Of a stretch of 13,906 bases of DNA, positions 7,026 through 13,818 are shown in pieces. The notes beneath the pieces are model-generated. The model was not told where the DNA came from, ran no database searches, and was given only the letters and a program-made list of their open reading frames with translations. Source of the stretch: an uncultured Phycisphaerales bacterium (lineage in GTDB: Bacteria > Planctomycetota > Phycisphaerae > UBA1845 > CAIVHJ01). The position numbers and the translations under genes were made by a program. Positions within the stretch are counted from its first letter, which is position 1; every line of letters begins with the position of its first letter. Where the stretch lies: the NCBI GenBank assembly GCA_903905665.1, contig CAIVHJ010000436.1, positions 1-13,906 of the forward strand, given 5' to 3'.

Positions 7026-7811
7026 TCAGTTGGTGGGGGTTTTGTGTTTTGCGTTCCAACGGGAGACGAAGGCGGCGTAATCGTCAGGGGTGTCGATGCC
7101 GACGCCGGCTTTGCGGACGAGGCCCACGAGAATCCTGTGGCCATTATCCAGCGCCCGTAGTTGTTCGAGTCGCTCTTCCTGCTCCCTAGGAGTCGGGGGC
7201 AACGTGGGGAACGTCAGGAGAAAATCCTTGCGATAGGCATAAATTCCCAGATGCAATAGCGGATGGGGGTCTTGTTGGATCGGGTCACCCGGTTCGCAGG
7301 TCCATGGATGGTCGTCGGTCGGAGTCCATTTACGTGAGAAGTTGAGCGCGATTCCTTTGGAGTTGACATAGGCTTTGACGGCGTGGGGATCTTTGGGATC
7401 GGCGTGGGGGAGGTATCGAAACGGACAGGCGAGCGTCGCCATCGAGCAGTCGGGATGTCCTTCGATCAGTTCCGCCAATTGCGAAATGCTGAACGGTTCG
7501 ATTTCCGGTTCGTCGCCCTGCACGTTGATAACGATGTCGCAATCGATGTCGGATGCGGCTTCGGCGAGCCGGTCGGTTCCCGACGCATGATCCGTGCGGG
7601 TCATCTTGACCTTTCCGCCGAAACCCCGAACCGCCTCGGCAATCCGTTCGTCGTCGGTCGCCACCCACAAATCATTGATCAGCGGGGCGCATTCCACCTG
7701 TTCATACACGTGCTGGATCAGGTACTTTCCCGTCTGACGGGCGAGGGGTTTCGCCGGGAATCGCGTCGAAGCGTATCGAGCCGGAATGATGACGACCGTG
7801 CGTGCGGACAC
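7026..7811 (-). CDS. kdsB: 3-deoxy-manno-octulosonate cytidylyltransferase
   Basis: KdsB activates Kdo by making CMP-Kdo from Kdo and CTP, in the cytoplasm, for lipid A-core assembly. Motifs count from the GTG start: RTVVIIPARYASTRFPAKPL (4-23), the nucleotide-binding loop; DHASGTDR (74-81); NVQGDEPEI (96-104), with metal-binding acidic residues; NSKGIALNFSR (150-160); HLGIYAYRKDFL (187-198); and GIDTPDDY (238-245). Length is 261 aa, close to the usual ~250. The GTG (7811-7809) has GGAG six bases before it. An in-frame ATG at 7835 adds eight residues, but has no ribosome binding site and overlaps a possible -10 box (TACAAT), so GTG is preferred. It is divergently arranged with the hydrolase at 7998. 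Its presence implies a lipopolysaccharide-bearing outer membrane. Confidence 0.95.
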   Translation of the reverse strand: MSARTVVIIPARYASTRFPAKPLARQTGKYLIQHVYEQVECAPLINDLWVATDDERIAEAVRGFGGKVKMTRTDHASGTDRLAEAASDIDCDIVINVQGDEPEIEPFSISQLAELIEGHPDCSMATLACPFRYLPHADPKDPHAVKAYVNSKGIALNFSRKWTPTDDHPWTCEPGDPIQQDPHPLLHLGIYAYRKDFLLTFPTLPPTPREQEERLEQLRALDNGHRILVGLVRKAGVGIDTPDDYAAFVSRWNAKHKTPTN

Positions 7812-7997
7812 GTGATGCTCCACGAAAAACGGCATTGTATCTCACGAGGGCACGGTGATAAAGTATGGAATCGCCTTGAACCATCGAAATATCGCCCGTC
7901 GGACTACGAAATTCACAGCGGGGTTTCCTCGGCGGGAGCCAAGGATTCGAGTGCGGGAGTGATCCATTCCGCAGAGATGCTCATTAGAGGTGAGACC

Positions 7998-9041
7998 ATG
8001 AAATCGTCAAAATACATGCTGTGCTTCGCGGCTCTTGTCGGAACATTGTTCGGGTTCCTGTCCCTCACGTTGGGAAACCCGCCTCAGAATTCAGCCTCAT
8101 ACTATAAAAAAGACGCCGGTCCATATTCGGTGGAGACCGTCAAATACGACTGGACCGATGCCGCCCGCAATCGACCGGTTCCGGTCAAAATCTATTATCC
8201 GAAAACGTGCGAACAATCCTCGCCGGTGATTATTTTTTCACACGGACTGGGCGGGTCACGGGACGGGTATGAATATCTGGGGCAACAGTGGGCCGGTTAC
8301 GGGTACGTTTCAGTTCACGTCGAACATGTTGGAAGCAACCGGGACATCCTGACACAAGCAGGCGCGCGTCCGATGGAGGCGATGAAAAAAGCGGCGACGG
8401 ACATCGACAACATTCTGAACCGTCCCAAAGACGTCTCGTTCGCCATAGACCAATTGCAGAAACTCAACGAAGATGCCGCTTCTCCGCTCAAAGGGCGTTT
8501 GGACCTTCAACGAATCGGGGTGGCGGGTCATTCGTTCGGAGCCTATACGGCGCTGGCGAGCGGCGGTCGAAAACTGATTGGTCCGAAAGGGGGCGTGCTC
8601 GATCTGAGCGATCCGCGAATTCGCGCCTGCATCGCCATGAGCGCCCCTTCGCGTGGAAAGGATCGGGATTGTCCCTCTTATGAACAATTCCGGATTCCGT
8701 GCTTGCACATGACGGGTACGGCAGACACGAGTCCTATCGGAGATACCAGCGCCCAGGACCGACGCGTTCCGTTTGACTGCATCTCGCATGGCGAAGAATA
8801 CCTGATGATTTTTGAGGGCGGCGACCACATGGTCTTTTCCGGCCGCCGAGTGCGCGGACCTCAGGAAAAAGACGACGTCTTTCACGACCTTATTCGAATG
8901 ACCACCACGGCATTTTGGGATGCGTATCTGAAGGATGACCCACAGGCGAAACACTGGCTCGGCGATGGCGGAGTCGAATCAACCCTCGGAAAGAACGGAA
9001 CATTCGAAACGAAAGGATTAACGAAGCACGGGGATCATTGA
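7998..9041 (+). CDS. Secreted alpha/beta hydrolase (dienelactone hydrolase / PAF-acetylhydrolase-like)
   Basis: A 347-residue hydrolase with a signal peptide at its N-terminus (hydrophobic residues 7-25, likely cleaved near 26-30), so it acts in the periplasm or outside. The fold is read from FSHGLGGSRDGYEYLGQQWA (80-99), which supplies the oxyanion hole, GVAGHSFGAY (174-183) with nucleophile Ser179, GTADTSP (240-246) with probable Asp243, and EGGDHMVFSG (273-282) with His277. The full catalytic triad appears present. The substrate is unknown; carboxyl or lipid esters are likely. ATG at 7998 follows AGAGG by seven bases. The same frame is open back to 7383, but that part only shadows kdsB. 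The gene stands alone between kdsB (divergent) and tRNA-Gln (convergent), 15 bases away. Family assignment is firm, exact function is not. Confidence 0.88.
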   Translation: MKSSKYMLCFAALVGTLFGFLSLTLGNPPQNSASYYKKDAGPYSVETVKYDWTDAARNRPVPVKIYYPKTCEQSSPVIIFSHGLGGSRDGYEYLGQQWAGYGYVSVHVEHVGSNRDILTQAGARPMEAMKKAATDIDNILNRPKDVSFAIDQLQKLNEDAASPLKGRLDLQRIGVAGHSFGAYTALASGGRKLIGPKGGVLDLSDPRIRACIAMSAPSRGKDRDCPSYEQFRIPCLHMTGTADTSPIGDTSAQDRRVPFDCISHGEEYLMIFEGGDHMVFSGRRVRGPQEKDDVFHDLIRMTTTAFWDAYLKDDPQAKHWLGDGGVESTLGKNGTFETKGLTKHGDH

Positions 9042-9055
9042 ACGCGCCTGGAAAA

Positions 9056-9126
9056 CTGGGGTACTAGGATTCGAACCTAGACGAACTGATCCAGAGTCAG
9101 TTGTGCTACCATTACACTATACCCCA
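9056..9126 (-). tRNA. tRNA-Gln (anticodon CUG)
   Basis: A complete 71-base cloverleaf on the minus strand. The acceptor stem is TGGGGTA/TACCCCA with discriminator G, and the D-arm is GTGTAATGGTAGCAC. The anticodon arm is ACTGA-CTCTGGA-TCAGT with anticodon CTG (reads CAG), and the T-arm is CTAGG-TTCGAAT-CCTAG. CCA is not encoded and must be added. It starts 15 bases after the hydrolase stop, on the opposite strand. No integrase or duplicated 3' end is visible in the window, so there is no sign it serves as an integration site here. Confidence 0.96.
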
Positions 9127-9183
9127 GAACAACACCAGAATATCATACAGCCTCCCTTTTGGGTATGCCGATGAATGCAGACC

Positions 9184-9211
9184 TTGACGGTGAATGCTCT
9201 TATGATAAAAT
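9184..9211 (+). promoter_or_regulatory. Sigma70-like promoter of a candidate small RNA
   Basis: TTGACG (9184-9189) and TAAAAT (9206-9211) are 16 bases apart, with an A at the expected start site about 9218. It is one of the best promoter matches in the window, and what follows is not a gene but a hairpin and a T-tract. Confidence 0.5.
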
Positions 9212-9217
9212 CCGGTT

Positions 9218-9291
9218 ATGTTAAAATGGGTAATCTGCTTTGCCGCTCGGTCAAGCAGTAGATTTTATCCCATTTTTGGGAAATCTTTTTT
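9218..9291 (+). ncRNA. Candidate small structured RNA
   Basis: The ~75-base unit runs from the expected start of the 9184 promoter to a terminator. AAAATGGG (9223-9230) and ATCTGCTT (9233-9240) pair with AAGCAG plus AT (9253-9263, three-base bulge) and CCCATTTT (9269-9276), making one long interrupted stem. Its tip CCG-CT-CGG (9243-9250) can add three more pairs. There is no ORF inside. It matches no family I can name. It could instead be a long terminator or leader for the kinase region. Confidence 0.38.
9269..9291 (+). terminator. Probable intrinsic terminator
   Basis: CCCATTTTTGGG (9269-9280) followed by AAATCTTTTTT (9281-9291). The first half also closes the long stem of the candidate RNA, so two alternative hairpins compete for CCCATTTT. 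Confidence 0.4.
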
Positions 9292-9538
9292 CCTTTGGTC
9301 ACGTATATAGGGTATAATAAATGGTGGTTTCGGAGTTTTGTGGAGAAGTGTGGGGTCATATAAGCGTTATTGCAGATTATGTTTCGTTGATAAGTAATTA
9401 TTCATAAACCAGTTACGTTATCATTCCATCCCCACCCCCCCATCTGCAAAACCTCCGTTTGGTGCGAATGCATCCATTAGGAATCTGGAGAACGTCGAGA
9501 CTTTCGAATGACAGTGGATGACCTGCGGCGGCGCTAAA
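9292..9538 (+). other. Spacer with possible second promoter and operator
   Basis: A perfect TATAAT (9313-9318) may be the -10 box of the kinase transcript, though the -35 region is poor. GATAAGTAA (9389-9397) pairs with TTACGTTATC (9413-9422) apart from one bulged base, and could be an operator. A run of seven C follows near 9430-9440. No gene is seen. Confidence 0.3.
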
Positions 9539-9661
9539 ATGCGCTATCTTCAATGGGTGACCACAGTCGATGATCGTTCCCGGCATGCGAGCGTTCGGAT
9601 TCGTGGAACTTCAGCGGATCCGAAAGCAAAGCGTATCAGCCCTCAGGGAGTCGTGTCTTGA
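9539..9661 (+). CDS. Possible 40-aa leader ORF overlapping the kinase start
   Basis: ATG at 9539, 40 codons and TGA at 9659-9661. The product is basic and polar: MRYLQWVTTVDDRSRHASVR, then IRGTSADPKAKRISPQGVVS. Its stop codon overlaps the kinase TTG start as TTGA, the arrangement of translationally coupled genes. It has no strong ribosome binding site and no recognised domain. Codon choice resembles the neighbouring genes. It may be a real small protein, a regulatory leader peptide, or chance. Confidence 0.35.
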   Translation: MRYLQWVTTVDDRSRHASVRIRGTSADPKAKRISPQGVVS

Positions 9662-10554
9662 AGCAGAACATTGATGGATATACGAAGCTCAGTGTTCTCG
9701 GTCACGGAGCGTACAGCACGATTTATCTCGCAAGGGATAAATCCACCGGTGAAATCTGCGCCATCAAACAGGTCGATATTGATTCGTCCGACATGATGAA
9801 ATACATCAATCACATTGAGCAGGAACATGCCATCGCCCAGCGGTTTGACCATCCGGTGCTCCGCAAGACGTACAAAGTTCTTTACCTGCGCAAGTGGTTC
9901 AAGGTGTCGTCGGCGGCCCTTGTGATGGAATACGCCGACGGAAAACCCCTCACCGAACTGATGCCGTGTCGCGACTACGTCCGCACGCTTAAGATTTTTC
10001 GACACGTCGCCATGGCGCTGGATCACATGCACTGGAACCGCTACGTGCACGCCGATCTCAAACCGGAAAACATCATCGTCAACACGCAGGGACGGGTGAA
10101 ACTGATTGATTACGGTCAGAGTTTCGAGATGGGGCAAGCCAAGGAACGAGTGCAGGGAACCGTGGATTATATTGCGCCCGAACAGGTGCGACGGGAGATT
10201 TTGGACCAGCGAACCGACGTGTTCGGGATCGGGGCGGTCATGCACCGTGCGTTCACCGGCGAACCGCTGCCTACCATGCTGAATCAGGAAATCAACCAGC
10301 ACACGTTGTCGCTCGTTGGTAAACGGTTGGAGCACGACCGGGATCCGATGGAAGAATCCAAATTGCCGCCGATGCTGCGTAAATTGATTGTGAGTTGCTG
10401 CCAACCCGAACGCGAAAACCGCCTGCCCAATATGAAAGCGGTCGTCGATCAGATTGAACTGACCATGGTTAAAGTCCACCAGAACCGGATTCAGCAGAAA
10501 CAGGGTGATTTGAGCGACTCCGGGGAGATCAGCAGTGCCCAAGTCGCCGGTTGA
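9658..10554 (+). CDS. Serine/threonine protein kinase (Hanks type), cytoplasmic
   Basis: A 298-residue kinase that transfers phosphate from ATP to Ser/Thr of target proteins. It consists of one catalytic domain and a short polar tail, with no transmembrane, PASTA or sensor domain. Visible motifs are the glycine loop LGHGAYSTIYLA (14-25), AIK with Lys37, an alpha-C glutamate at 54 or 56, the catalytic loop HADLKPENII (131-140), and the metal loop DYG (151-153). IAPEQV (173-178), Asp187 in TDVFGIG, and Arg255 complete the fold. The usual HRD is HAD and DFG is DYG; the catalytic aspartates remain, so it should be active, and loss of the HRD arginine suggests it does not depend on activation-loop phosphorylation. 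The start is TTG, preceded by AGGGAG at seven bases; no ATG is in frame. It is not clearly linked to its neighbours, so partners are unknown. Confidence 0.92.
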   Translation: MKQNIDGYTKLSVLGHGAYSTIYLARDKSTGEICAIKQVDIDSSDMMKYINHIEQEHAIAQRFDHPVLRKTYKVLYLRKWFKVSSAALVMEYADGKPLTELMPCRDYVRTLKIFRHVAMALDHMHWNRYVHADLKPENIIVNTQGRVKLIDYGQSFEMGQAKERVQGTVDYIAPEQVRREILDQRTDVFGIGAVMHRAFTGEPLPTMLNQEINQHTLSLVGKRLEHDRDPMEESKLPPMLRKLIVSCCQPERENRLPNMKAVVDQIELTMVKVHQNRIQQKQGDLSDSGEISSAQVAG

Positions 10555-10590
10555 TGGCTTTTCAGATTGATCCTGCCTTGCCGCGTTGTC

Positions 10591-11100
10591 TCACCAAGTT
10601 TCCCAGTGGATAATTTTTTCCATCGCCAATCGCGTCAGCGGTCTGGGCGGGCCGCCGGCATAACCGAGCGTGAGGAGTTCGACGACGGTGATCTGCGCGG
10701 GGATACCGAGGATTTGTTTGACCTGATCTTCGTAGAACGAACCGATCCAGCAGGTGCCCAGTCCTTCGGCGGTTGCCTGCAGCGTCATGTGGTCGAGGGC
10801 GATGGCGACATCGATGGGATAGGTGAGTTGTCCGCAGCGCATGATGTGATTGTCGTGTTCGGCGCAGGCGGCGATGACGACGGGGGCTTGGCCGACAAAC
10901 TCCTGATTGTTGGCTGCGGTGACCAGTTTCTTTCGCGTGGCGGGATCGGTGACGATGACGAATCGCCATTCCTGCATGTTTTTGGCCGACGGCGCCAAAC
11001 GACCCGCCTCCAGAATTCGCATGAGTTTGTCTTTTTCGACGGGCTTGTTCGAGTAGTCCCGGATGCTCCGACGATTGCGAATGACTTCGAGCACGTCCAT
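10591..11100 (-). CDS. Nitroreductase-family FMN oxidoreductase
   Basis: A 169-residue flavoprotein. The N-terminus MDVLEVIRNRRSIRDYSNKP (1-20) carries the FMN-phosphate arginines. RLAPSAKNMQEWRFVIV (34-50) is the second signature. GLGTCWIGSF (113-122) and LTLGYAGGPPRP (143-154) complete the fold. These enzymes reduce nitro groups, quinones or flavins with NAD(P)H; the substrate cannot be told from sequence. Length is typical of the short class. ATG at 11100-11098 follows an AAGGGTGGTG stretch, a weak ribosome binding site. It converges with the kinase gene, ending 36 bases from its stop, with no obvious terminator between them. Confidence 0.92.
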   Translation of the reverse strand: MDVLEVIRNRRSIRDYSNKPVEKDKLMRILEAGRLAPSAKNMQEWRFVIVTDPATRKKLVTAANNQEFVGQAPVVIAACAEHDNHIMRCGQLTYPIDVAIALDHMTLQATAEGLGTCWIGSFYEDQVKQILGIPAQITVVELLTLGYAGGPPRPLTRLAMEKIIHWETW

Positions 11101-11123
11101 GGTTCACCACCCTTTCCCGTCAC

Positions 11124-11129
11124 ATTATA
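11124..11129 (-). promoter_or_regulatory. Possible -10 box of the nitroreductase gene
   Basis: TATAAT on the minus strand, 23 bases before the ATG. No good -35 lies 16-18 bases upstream, so it is only tentative. Confidence 0.3.
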
Positions 11130-11174
11130 ACGCGACTTCATGAGGGGGGTATGAGAAACGAAAACCCGGGTCGC

Positions 11175-11194
11175 GGGCACGGCATGCCGTGCCC
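11175..11194. repeat. Perfect 20-base palindrome GGGCACGGCATGCCGTGCCC
   Basis: A fully self-complementary 20-mer between the nitroreductase and the secreted protein gene, flanked by CCCGGGTCGC and CTACATGCTG. Similar GC palindromes are, from memory, scattered through intergenic DNA of planctomycetes and cyanobacteria. It has no T-tract, so it is a dispersed repeat more likely than a terminator. Confidence 0.55.
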
Positions 11195-11234
11195 CTACAT
11201 GCTGTCCACACAATCATGAAACCTTATTTAATGA

Positions 11235-13556
11235 TCAATGACGAAAGAGTATTCTATCGTTCATTCCATCGGTCGTGATCGGTTGGGGACCTTTGTAGCG
11301 TTCGCCCAGTCGCTGGATCGTATCGTCGAGCGCTTTTTGAAAATTTGCGGGTTTCATCCATTCCACGTGGCCGTCCAGAAACAGCACATTGGCGCCTTCG
11401 CGACTGAGGTCCGGTCGATCATAGGCCAAAACATTCTCGGGATCGTCGTTGATCGTCTGGTTGGCGACATAAACATACGAAACTTCCCCCGTCGCGTCGC
11501 GCCGTGAGTGCAGGTTTTTTTCGGACAGAACGCCGTTTTGCACGACTATCTGAAGGTCTGGAGGAAGCTGATTCTCGTGGTCATTCGCATAGGCTTGGCA
11601 GGAGAATCCGATCATTTTCAGATTGGCGGCATCGGCAGATCGTTTGGCCAATTCGCGGGCGCGGGCGAGCGAAGGCAGTAAAACAGAAACTGTTATCGCA
11701 GAAGCCGCCATTCCCCCGCTGCCCAAATTGGGAACCGCCCACGGGAGCGGTCCGTCCCGGTTGACCAAAATTCCGTCCGGTCGCAAGTACACACCAGCTA
11801 CGTCTCCAAACAGCGATCGTGTGACCACGTTCTGACTGGGCAGCATCGAAACGTCGATTCCCAGTCCCTCTTTCTGACCCATGGCGAGCATCATCTGACT
11901 GATGGGCAGGAGAATTGAGTAGAGGCCGGAGATGCTGTTGCGCGTGTCGGTATAGCACAATCCGCACGCTCCGTCCGGCAGTTGGCGGCGACCGCGCACA
12001 AAATCTTCGTTGGCCAAAATCGAAGACATCGGGTCTTTTTTCATTAGGCGATCGAGCACGGAGGTGACCATCTGGGGATAGAATGCCGTGATGAGATGAT
12101 TTTCGTGAACCGTCCACGCCGGTGCGATCGGGATCGGAATGCCGATGACGTTGACGTAATAGATTTCATGGCCCTGATAGGCATAAGATTTCAAAGTCAG
12201 GTGTTCGGGTTTGTCCATCTGGGTCGAGAGGAAGCCGACCATTGACTTCAGGGCTGCCTGCACTCTGGCAGCATCTTTCACCTCGACGATTTTGGTCCAG
12301 CCCGTGATCAGAAATCCACCCTGACTTGGAGCATCAAACATCACCACCGTGTCACCCAGTGCATCGACCAAATCCTCTTTGAGACGAAATCCAAGCGTTT
12401 CGTTCATCTGGTCGATAAAAGACTGAATCTGTCGATCGACATCCTCCGGTGCGGCGGTTTCCGGATTGTCCGAGAACCGGTGGGCACGAACCAGGGGACG
12501 AGCCACAGAAAGACAGGTGTCGTACAGCGCACGATAATCAAAATTCATTGCCGTCATCCAGGAAGCATCTTTGGGAACAAAAATGAGATCATCGTCAGTC
12601 ACCGGCGCCGAGCCGATGATTTTCAAAAGGCCCAACGGGGCGCCGTCGGTCTGGAGCATCACCCGGGTTTGATAGCCTCCGTTCCTCGCCTGAGTGGCCA
12701 CGGCGACGGTTTTGAGGTTGCCGAGTCCGGCTGCATCGAGCACTTCGTGAACGATGTCGGGACGGTCGGGCTGGTTGGATGGCGGCATTGCACCAAAGGC
12801 CGTCATGATTTTTGTGGTTCGTTCGATTGCTTTCGCAAAATCAACGTAGAGGAACATTCCCAGTTGACGGGGATCAATCTCCATCGTGCGACGAGCGGAG
12901 GCGAAATCCGGATTGTCGGTCAGGTGCGGTCCGCCGGAAATCGCCGAAGCCATTTTCGCAAACGTGTGCTGACCGGTCGCCACCACCACAAAGTCACCGA
13001 TTCCACCCCAAACGATCGGAGGAAACATCGGAATAATCATCAGTTGTTTGCATTTCTGACCGGTTTCCAGTTCGACTTCGACCGGTGCGACATTCAATCG
13101 CGTCTGGATCAGATTTTCGATCTGGTTCAGAAGTGCGGCGCTCTGGTCTTTGGCGCGAACGATCAGGGCGACCTGAACATCGAGGCCCTGTTCGCCCATG
13201 TTGACGTCGAGCACCGCCAATGCTGTCGGATATCTCCACACCGACCCCAGAATCGTCTGGAACGGTTCATACAAATCGCCGTTGCCGTTTTCAACCATTT
13301 TGGCGCGCACGAACTCGGACCATTGTCCGTGCAGCACATCGCGTAGCCGCTGGGTCTGCGGATCATTGATGATCTGGCCCCATGGCGTGGATTGGGATAA
13401 TTCCATGCAGACATCAGCACCTGACCATCCGACATACATCATCGTGTTTTCGGGCAATACCGCTGCCAAATCCTGCTCCTGGGCCCACGAGAATATCGGC
13501 GTAACCAGAAGCACACCAAGAAGTAACACACCGCTTAAGAATGTTCGCAATCGCAT
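11235..13556 (-). CDS. Large secreted planctomycete-type protein with internal prepilin-like segment and H-X9-DG-like tail
   Basis: A 773-residue exported protein. MRLRTFLSG (1-9) starts a signal peptide with a hydrophobic core (8-19) and likely cleavage after FSWA (22-25). Residues 26-600 form an acidic, mixed alpha/beta region of the DUF3352-like kind common in Planctomycetota. Residues 619-649 (SAITVSVLLPSLARARELAK, then RSADAANLKMI) copy the N-terminal helix of type IV prepilin-like proteins, but internally and without a leading GFTLIE peptide. The tail ANVLFLDGHVEWMKP (722-736) is the DGHV box of the prepilin-processing-associated family. It is thus a fusion. ATG at 13556-13554 is preceded by AGGAGGAG; the frame runs to 13595, but that start has no ribosome binding site. 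Function is unknown: probably an extracytoplasmic structural or surface protein. Family recognition is moderate. Confidence 0.85.
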   Translation of the reverse strand: MRLRTFLSGVLLLGVLLVTPIFSWAQEQDLAAVLPENTMMYVGWSGADVCMELSQSTPWGQIINDPQTQRLRDVLHGQWSEFVRAKMVENGNGDLYEPFQTILGSVWRYPTALAVLDVNMGEQGLDVQVALIVRAKDQSAALLNQIENLIQTRLNVAPVEVELETGQKCKQLMIIPMFPPIVWGGIGDFVVVATGQHTFAKMASAISGGPHLTDNPDFASARRTMEIDPRQLGMFLYVDFAKAIERTTKIMTAFGAMPPSNQPDRPDIVHEVLDAAGLGNLKTVAVATQARNGGYQTRVMLQTDGAPLGLLKIIGSAPVTDDDLIFVPKDASWMTAMNFDYRALYDTCLSVARPLVRAHRFSDNPETAAPEDVDRQIQSFIDQMNETLGFRLKEDLVDALGDTVVMFDAPSQGGFLITGWTKIVEVKDAARVQAALKSMVGFLSTQMDKPEHLTLKSYAYQGHEIYYVNVIGIPIPIAPAWTVHENHLITAFYPQMVTSVLDRLMKKDPMSSILANEDFVRGRRQLPDGACGLCYTDTRNSISGLYSILLPISQMMLAMGQKEGLGIDVSMLPSQNVVTRSLFGDVAGVYLRPDGILVNRDGPLPWAVPNLGSGGMAASAITVSVLLPSLARARELAKRSADAANLKMIGFSCQAYANDHENQLPPDLQIVVQNGVLSEKNLHSRRDATGEVSYVYVANQTINDDPENVLAYDRPDLSREGANVLFLDGHVEWMKPANFQKALDDTIQRLGERYKGPQPITTDGMNDRILFRH

Positions 13557-13594
13557 GGAATTCTCCTCCTGTGAAAAAAGCCGGTTGGAAGACA

Positions 13595-13620
13595 CTGATT
13601 ACTTACGTTATCCCAATCAG
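13595..13620. promoter_or_regulatory. Inverted repeat upstream of the 773-aa gene
   Basis: CTGATT (13595-13600) and AATCAG (13615-13620) enclose TTACGTTATC (13603-13612). The same 10-mer occurs at 9413-9422, upstream of the kinase. It lies about 40 bases before the start codon, where an operator would act. No clear -35/-10 pair is seen. Confidence 0.28.
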
Positions 13621-13691
13621 GGGTATTCGACAAGCACGCCGGAATATTGCGGATCGGGAGTCAATTTGGATTGCGATTGTGTCCGCCAAGA

Positions 13692-13722
13692 AATGATGAA
13701 CCATGAACGATGAATGATGAAC
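13692..13722 (+). repeat. Simple repeat of ATGATGAAC / ATGAACG variants
   Basis: Overlapping variants of ATGAAC and GATGAAT fill about 31 bases (ATGATGAACCATGAACGATG and onward). It resembles the low-complexity patch at 4267-4306 and is non-coding. No role is evident. Confidence 0.45.
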
Positions 13723-13818
13723 GAAAGACCTTGTCTGGGAGTGTACAACGACTACCGAGCCACAAGGTTACGGTTTGCTTTGGGGTTCACAAGATTTCTC
13801 GTCAAGGAGGTGAGGGTG

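Noticed and set aside
7383..7997. 205-residue N-terminal extension of the alpha/beta hydrolase
   Set aside because: It lies antisense over kdsB and has no hydrolase-like motifs; the ATG at 7998 has a ribosome binding site and begins a signal peptide.
9056..9126. tRNA-Gln as an integration site for a genomic island
   Set aside because: No integrase gene and no second copy of the tRNA 3' end are visible within the window.
9321..9407. 28-codon ORF MVVSEFCGEVW right after TATAAT
   Set aside because: The expected transcription start would fall inside or after its ATG, there is no ribosome binding site, and the product is very short.
9643..10542. 299-aa minus-strand ORF opposite the kinase
   Set aside because: It is an antisense shadow; the plus strand carries the complete set of kinase motifs.
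12480..13346. 288-aa plus-strand ORF opposite the 773-aa secreted protein
   Set aside because: Its His/Arg-rich composition is typical of an antisense frame, and it has no ribosome binding site or domain.
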